DNA of 8,028 nucleotides, from NCBI GenBank assembly GCA_023427355.1, contig JAEZBK010000181.1, forward strand, positions 1-8,028, in the 5' to 3' direction. This DNA comes from Pseudomonadota bacterium. Its GTDB lineage: Bacteria > Pseudomonadota > Alphaproteobacteria > Micropepsales > Micropepsaceae. The notes beneath the pieces were generated by a model. That model saw only the letters and a program-made list of their open reading frames with translations. It was not told the DNA's origin and searched no databases. The first letter of the stretch is position 1. Every line of letters begins with the position of its first letter. This document shows, one piece after another, positions 4,713 through 8,028 of the stretch. Position numbers and translations under genes: made by a program.

Positions 4713-6202
4713 CGCACCGCTTCCTCGGCGGCGGCGAAGAGGGCGCGGGCCTTGTTCACCGTCTCCTGGTATTCGCTTTCGGGCACGCTGTCGGCGACGA
4801 TGCCCGCGCCGGCCTGCGCATACATCATGCCGTCCTTGATCAGCGCCGTGCGCAGCACGATGCAGGTATCCATCGAGCCGTCGGCGGCGAAATAGCCGAT
4901 GGCGCCCGCATAGGCCGCGCCGCGCTTGTCCTTCTCGAACTCGTCGATGATCTGCATGGCGCGAATTTTCGGCGCACCCGTCAGCGTGCCCGCCGGAAGC
5001 CCCGCCGCCAGCGCATCCATCGCATCCAGCCCTTCGCGGATATCGCCTTCCACGTTGGAGACGATGTGCATGACATGGCTGTAGCGTTCGATGAAGAAGC
5101 TGTCGGTGACCTTGACCGCGCCGGTCCTGGCGATGCGGCCGACATCGTTGCGGCCCAGGTCGATCAGCATCAGATGCTCGGCGCGTTCCTTGGGATCGGC
5201 CAGCAATTCGGCGGCCAGCGCCTTGTCTTCTTCCGGCGTCTTGCCGCGTGGGCGTGTCCCCGCGATAGGGCGGATCGTGACCTTGCCATTCTGCAGCCGC
5301 ACCAGCACTTCAGGGCTGGAGCCCGCGATCTGGAAGCCGGGCAGCGAGAGGTAATAGAGGAAGGGCGAGGGGTTCAGCCGCCGCAGCGCGCGATAGAGCG
5401 CAAAGGGCGGCAAGGTGAAGGGGCGGCGGAAGCGCTGCGACGGCACCACCTGGAACACGTCGCCGCTGGCGATATATTCCTTGGCGCGCGCCACCACGTC
5501 GAAGAACTCCGCCTTGGTCATGTTGGATTCGACCGGCACGTTGGCGGGCAGGTTGGCGGGGGCGGGCGGGACCGCCGGGGCCGGGCACTCGATGGCGATA
5601 ACCGCTTCGTTCAGCCGTTCCTGTGCGCGGGCGAAAGCCGCCTTCGCATCCACCTTCGCGTCGGGCCAGACCGGCGTGGCGATGATGATCTCGTCCTTCA
5701 CCGTGTCGAAGATCGCCACGATGGTGGGGCGCAGCATGATCGCGTCGGGCAGGCTCAACGTGTCGGGCGGCGGGTTGGGCAGGTGTTCGACCTGCCGCGC
5801 CATGTCATAGCCCAGATAGCCGAACAGCCCCGCCGCCATGGGCGGGATGCCGGGCGGCAATGGCATCTGCGTCTCTGCCACCAGCGCGCGCAGGGACGCC
5901 AGCGGCTTCTGCGTATCGGCGACGAACACATCGCCGTTCAGGGCGTTGCGGTTGATCTGGGCGACATCGCCATGGCAGCGCCACACCAGGTCGGGTTTCA
6001 GCCCGATGATGGAATAGCGGCCGCGCGCTTCGCCGCCCTGCACGCTTTCCAGCAGGAAGCTGTTCGCGACGGTCGAACCATCTTCGCGACCGGCGAGCTT
6101 GAGATAGGCCGAGACCGGCGTCTCCAGGTCGGCGACCAGGCGCGTGTGCAGCAACTGGGCCCGCCCTTCGCCATAGGCGCGGGCGAACGTTTCGAAATCC
6201 AT
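4682..6202 (-). CDS. trpE: Anthranilate synthase component I
   Basis: A 506-residue large subunit of anthranilate synthase, which converts chorismate to anthranilate in the first committed step of tryptophan synthesis, using ammonia delivered by the TrpG glutamine amidotransferase. The N-terminal domain has the LLESVQGG segment (50-57), matching the LLES element that binds feedback-inhibiting tryptophan in known TrpE proteins. The chorismate-binding domain (about 228-485) has GDVFQVVPSQRF (247-258), PIAGTRPRG (312-320), DLGRNDVGR (348-356), PAGTLTGAPK (403-412) and AGAGIVADS (464-472). There is no fused TrpG domain. ATG at 6202 is preferred over the in-frame GTG one codon earlier, because AAGGA at 6212-6208 is 5 bases from the ATG but only 2 from the GTG. 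The ATG overlaps the ppiD stop as TGATG. No trpG follows; the next gene is a DUF6946-like protein. No Trp-codon leader peptide is possible in the ppiD overlap, so attenuation just upstream is excluded. Confidence 0.95.
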   Translation of the reverse strand: MDFETFARAYGEGRAQLLHTRLVADLETPVSAYLKLAGREDGSTVANSFLLESVQGGEARGRYSIIGLKPDLVWRCHGDVAQINRNALNGDVFVADTQKPLASLRALVAETQMPLPPGIPPMAAGLFGYLGYDMARQVEHLPNPPPDTLSLPDAIMLRPTIVAIFDTVKDEIIIATPVWPDAKVDAKAAFARAQERLNEAVIAIECPAPAVPPAPANLPANVPVESNMTKAEFFDVVARAKEYIASGDVFQVVPSQRFRRPFTLPPFALYRALRRLNPSPFLYYLSLPGFQIAGSSPEVLVRLQNGKVTIRPIAGTRPRGKTPEEDKALAAELLADPKERAEHLMLIDLGRNDVGRIARTGAVKVTDSFFIERYSHVMHIVSNVEGDIREGLDAMDALAAGLPAGTLTGAPKIRAMQIIDEFEKDKRGAAYAGAIGYFAADGSMDTCIVLRTALIKDGMMYAQAGAGIVADSVPESEYQETVNKARALFAAAEEAVRFASQAKKGQ

Positions 6203-8028
6203 CACTGTCCTTCGCCCAGCACCGAGTTGAGGTTCTGCTGGTTGATCGTGGGCTTCTGCGCATTGCGCGCCGAGGCGGCCATGGTGACCGAGATGTCCGC
6301 CGCCACGCCGGCCGCCAGGGCCTGGGCCTGGCTGGCGAAGGCCTTGTCATCGGGCCGGGGCTTGGGATGGGCGATGCCGGTCAGCTTGGCGATGATGTAG
6401 CCATCGCCATGCGGCGCGGAGACGATGCCGTCGGCCTTGGCCTCGAACAGGCGGCCGATGACGGCGCTGGAGATTTCCGGCGTGTTGGTGTCGCGCGCCA
6501 GGGCGGGGCTCTTGCGCACGGTGGCGCCGACGGCCTTGGCGACGCCGTCCAGCGACTTTTCCTTGACCGCCTGGTCGGTGAGGGTCTTGGCGCGCGCGGC
6601 CAGCAATTCGCCGCGGCGGCGGGCCAGCCACTGGCCTTCCGCTTCGGCGCGGATGTCGGCCAGCGGCTTTTGCCGGGGCGGCGTCGTGCCGTTCACGCGC
6701 ACGATATAGCCCGAGCCGCTCTTGGACGTGATGGGATCGTTGTCGGCGCCGGGGTTGGCGCTGAACACGGCGCTGAGGAATTCCGGATCGGCGGGCAGGC
6801 CCGTCGCGGGTTCGCCCGCAGGGGTGTTGCCACGGCTGTCCATCGCCGCAATGCGCGCGACCTGCAACTTGGCGGCGGCGGCGGCCTGGGCCAGGCTCTG
6901 GCCCTTGTTGCGCGCCTCTTCATAGGCGTTCAGCTTTTCGTCCATGTGCTGGGCCACGAGCTGCTGCTGCACCGTCTGGCGCAACTCGTCGCGCACATCG
7001 TCCAGCGTGCGGGTATTGCCGGGCGTGATCTTGCCGGTCTTCAACAGCAGCCAGGCGAAGGTGCCCTGCACGGGCTGGCTGACTTCGTTCGCGCCCACCG
7101 CGAAGGCGGCCTTGGCGGCGGCGGGATCGCCCAGTTCCTCGGGCGACTTCACGCCCAGCGAGACATCCGCCGGGGTCAGGCCGCGTTCCTTCACCAGCGT
7201 CTCGAAGCTGGTGCCGGCGGCGATGCGGTCGCGCGCCTTGCGGGCTTCGGCCTCGTTCTTGAACTCCAGCTGCGACAGCTCGCGGCGTTCGGGCACGACA
7301 TAGCTCGCCTTGCGGGCGGCATATTCGTCCTGGATCTGCTTGTCGGTCACGGTGACGGGCACTTCGGATGCCGTGGCATAGGCGAACTGCACGTCGCGAT
7401 ATTCCGGCGTCGAGAAGCGGGCGGCGTTTTCCTTGACGAAGGCCTCCAGCGTCTTCTGGTCGGGCGAGGCGATCTCGCCTGCCGCCGAGGGGGGCAGGAC
7501 GATGTAATCGGCGGCGCGCTTTTCGTTCACATAGAGATACAGCGCCAGGGAATATTCGCCCGGCAGGCCGAAGAAGGTTTCCACGGACGCCGTGAGCTGG
7601 TTGCGGGCCATGTCGGCGCGAACCTCGCGCGTGAATTGCTCCTCGGTGTAGCCCACGCTCTGCAGCGCGCGCTGGAACTGCATGTAGTCGAACTGGCCGC
7701 TGGCGCCCTTGAAGCCGTCAATGGCGCGGATCTGTTCGGCGACATCGGCGTCCGAGGCGGTGATGCCCTGGGCGGCGGCGTAATTGTCGAGCGCCACCCG
7801 GTCGATCATCTGCTGCAGCGCGGTCTGGCCCAGGCCCATGGTGCGGGCCATGTCGGGGGTGATCTCCATGCCGCCCATGCGCTCGCTCTGCTGGCGCAGG
7901 AAGTTGCGGTAGGTGCGCTGGAAGTCGGTGCTCTCGATATTGACGTCGCCCACCGTGGCCACGGCGGTGCGGGTGGCCCCGGTGAAGATGTCGCCCACGC
8001 CCCAGACCACGAAGCTCAGCGCCAGGAC
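6202..8028 (-). CDS. ppiD: SurA_N/parvulin-like periplasmic chaperone PpiD (partial, N terminus missing)
   Basis: The frame is open to the right edge, giving 608 visible residues; the true start lies beyond it, probably only 20-30 residues away judging from related proteins. The first visible residues (VLALSFVVWGVGDIF) are the end of the single transmembrane anchor, so the rest is periplasmic. A SurA_N-type chaperone domain covers roughly visible residues 15-175 (VGDVNIESTDFQRTYRNFLR, then MIDRVALDNYAAAQGI). A parvulin-like domain covers about 240-335 (RRELSQLEF to VQGTFAWLLLKTGKI), and a helical, charged C-terminal region follows. The first parvulin strand lacks the usual HILV-type histidine, as in other PpiD proteins where prolyl isomerase activity is weak or absent, so a holdase role at the SecYEG exit is likeliest. 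The stop TGA overlaps the trpE start. ppiD directly before trpE is a recurring alphaproteobacterial arrangement. Confidence 0.88.
   Translation of the reverse strand, partial: VLALSFVVWGVGDIFTGATRTAVATVGDVNIESTDFQRTYRNFLRQQSERMGGMEITPDMARTMGLGQTALQQMIDRVALDNYAAAQGITASDADVAEQIRAIDGFKGASGQFDYMQFQRALQSVGYTEEQFTREVRADMARNQLTASVETFFGLPGEYSLALYLYVNEKRAADYIVLPPSAAGEIASPDQKTLEAFVKENAARFSTPEYRDVQFAYATASEVPVTVTDKQIQDEYAARKASYVVPERRELSQLEFKNEAEARKARDRIAAGTSFETLVKERGLTPADVSLGVKSPEELGDPAAAKAAFAVGANEVSQPVQGTFAWLLLKTGKITPGNTRTLDDVRDELRQTVQQQLVAQHMDEKLNAYEEARNKGQSLAQAAAAAKLQVARIAAMDSRGNTPAGEPATGLPADPEFLSAVFSANPGADNDPITSKSGSGYIVRVNGTTPPRQKPLADIRAEAEGQWLARRRGELLAARAKTLTDQAVKEKSLDGVAKAVGATVRKSPALARDTNTPEISSAVIGRLFEAKADGIVSAPHGDGYIIAKLTGIAHPKPRPDDKAFASQAQALAAGVAADISVTMAASARNAQKPTINQQNLNSVLGEGQ

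Noticed and set aside
5066..6400. A 444-codon open frame on the plus strand, antisense to trpE and the end of ppiD
   Set aside because: It mirrors trpE codons in GC-rich DNA; the product is an Arg/Gly/His-rich string with no family resemblance, and the opposite strand encodes unmistakable TrpE.

Overview
The window is a GC-rich stretch of bacterial chromosome, most likely from an alphaproteobacterium. The evidence is the alphaproteobacterial gene order ppiD (SurA_N/parvulin-like chaperone) followed by trpE, an NrdB with the tail typical of that class, a YibQ-type divergent polysaccharide deacetylase, and an interspersed palindrome built on GTCATGGCCC...GGGCCATCCA, a style I know from alphaproteobacterial genomes. 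The genus cannot be fixed from the sequence.

Layout. Bases 2-436 (+) hold the C-terminal end of ribonucleotide reductase beta subunit. A family-25 glycosyltransferase (443-1177, -) converges on it with a 6-base gap. A 239-base divergent spacer (1178-1416) leads to a class I/II PLP aminotransferase (1417-2601, +), which converges, 4 bases apart, on a small GIY-YIG domain protein (2606-2860, -). After a 57-base divergent spacer comes a YibQ-family polysaccharide deacetylase (2918-3907, +), possibly with a leaderless mRNA. Bases 3914-3999 are a compound palindrome (two hairpins inside a larger inverted repeat) lying between convergent genes. The remainder, on the minus strand, is a tight block read right to left: ppiD (partial, 8028-6202), trpE (6202-4682) and a 224-residue DUF6946-like protein (4682-4008). 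Successive genes in this block share one base (TGATG, then TAATG).

How the genes work together. Most are housekeeping genes with unrelated tasks: dNTP synthesis, surface glycosylation, amino-acid transamination, envelope polysaccharide processing, periplasmic folding and tryptophan synthesis. The unusual part is the end of the ppiD-trpE block. The position where relatives usually carry trpG is occupied by a lower-GC gene of unknown function with a nuclease-like D...ExK pattern. Its Shine-Dalgarno sequence and start codon are folded into a hairpin with a GTAA (GNRA-type) loop that also contains the trpE stop codon. This suggests a recently joined gene whose translation is tied to that of trpE. 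I see no RNA genes, CRISPR arrays, insertion sequences or phage genes.
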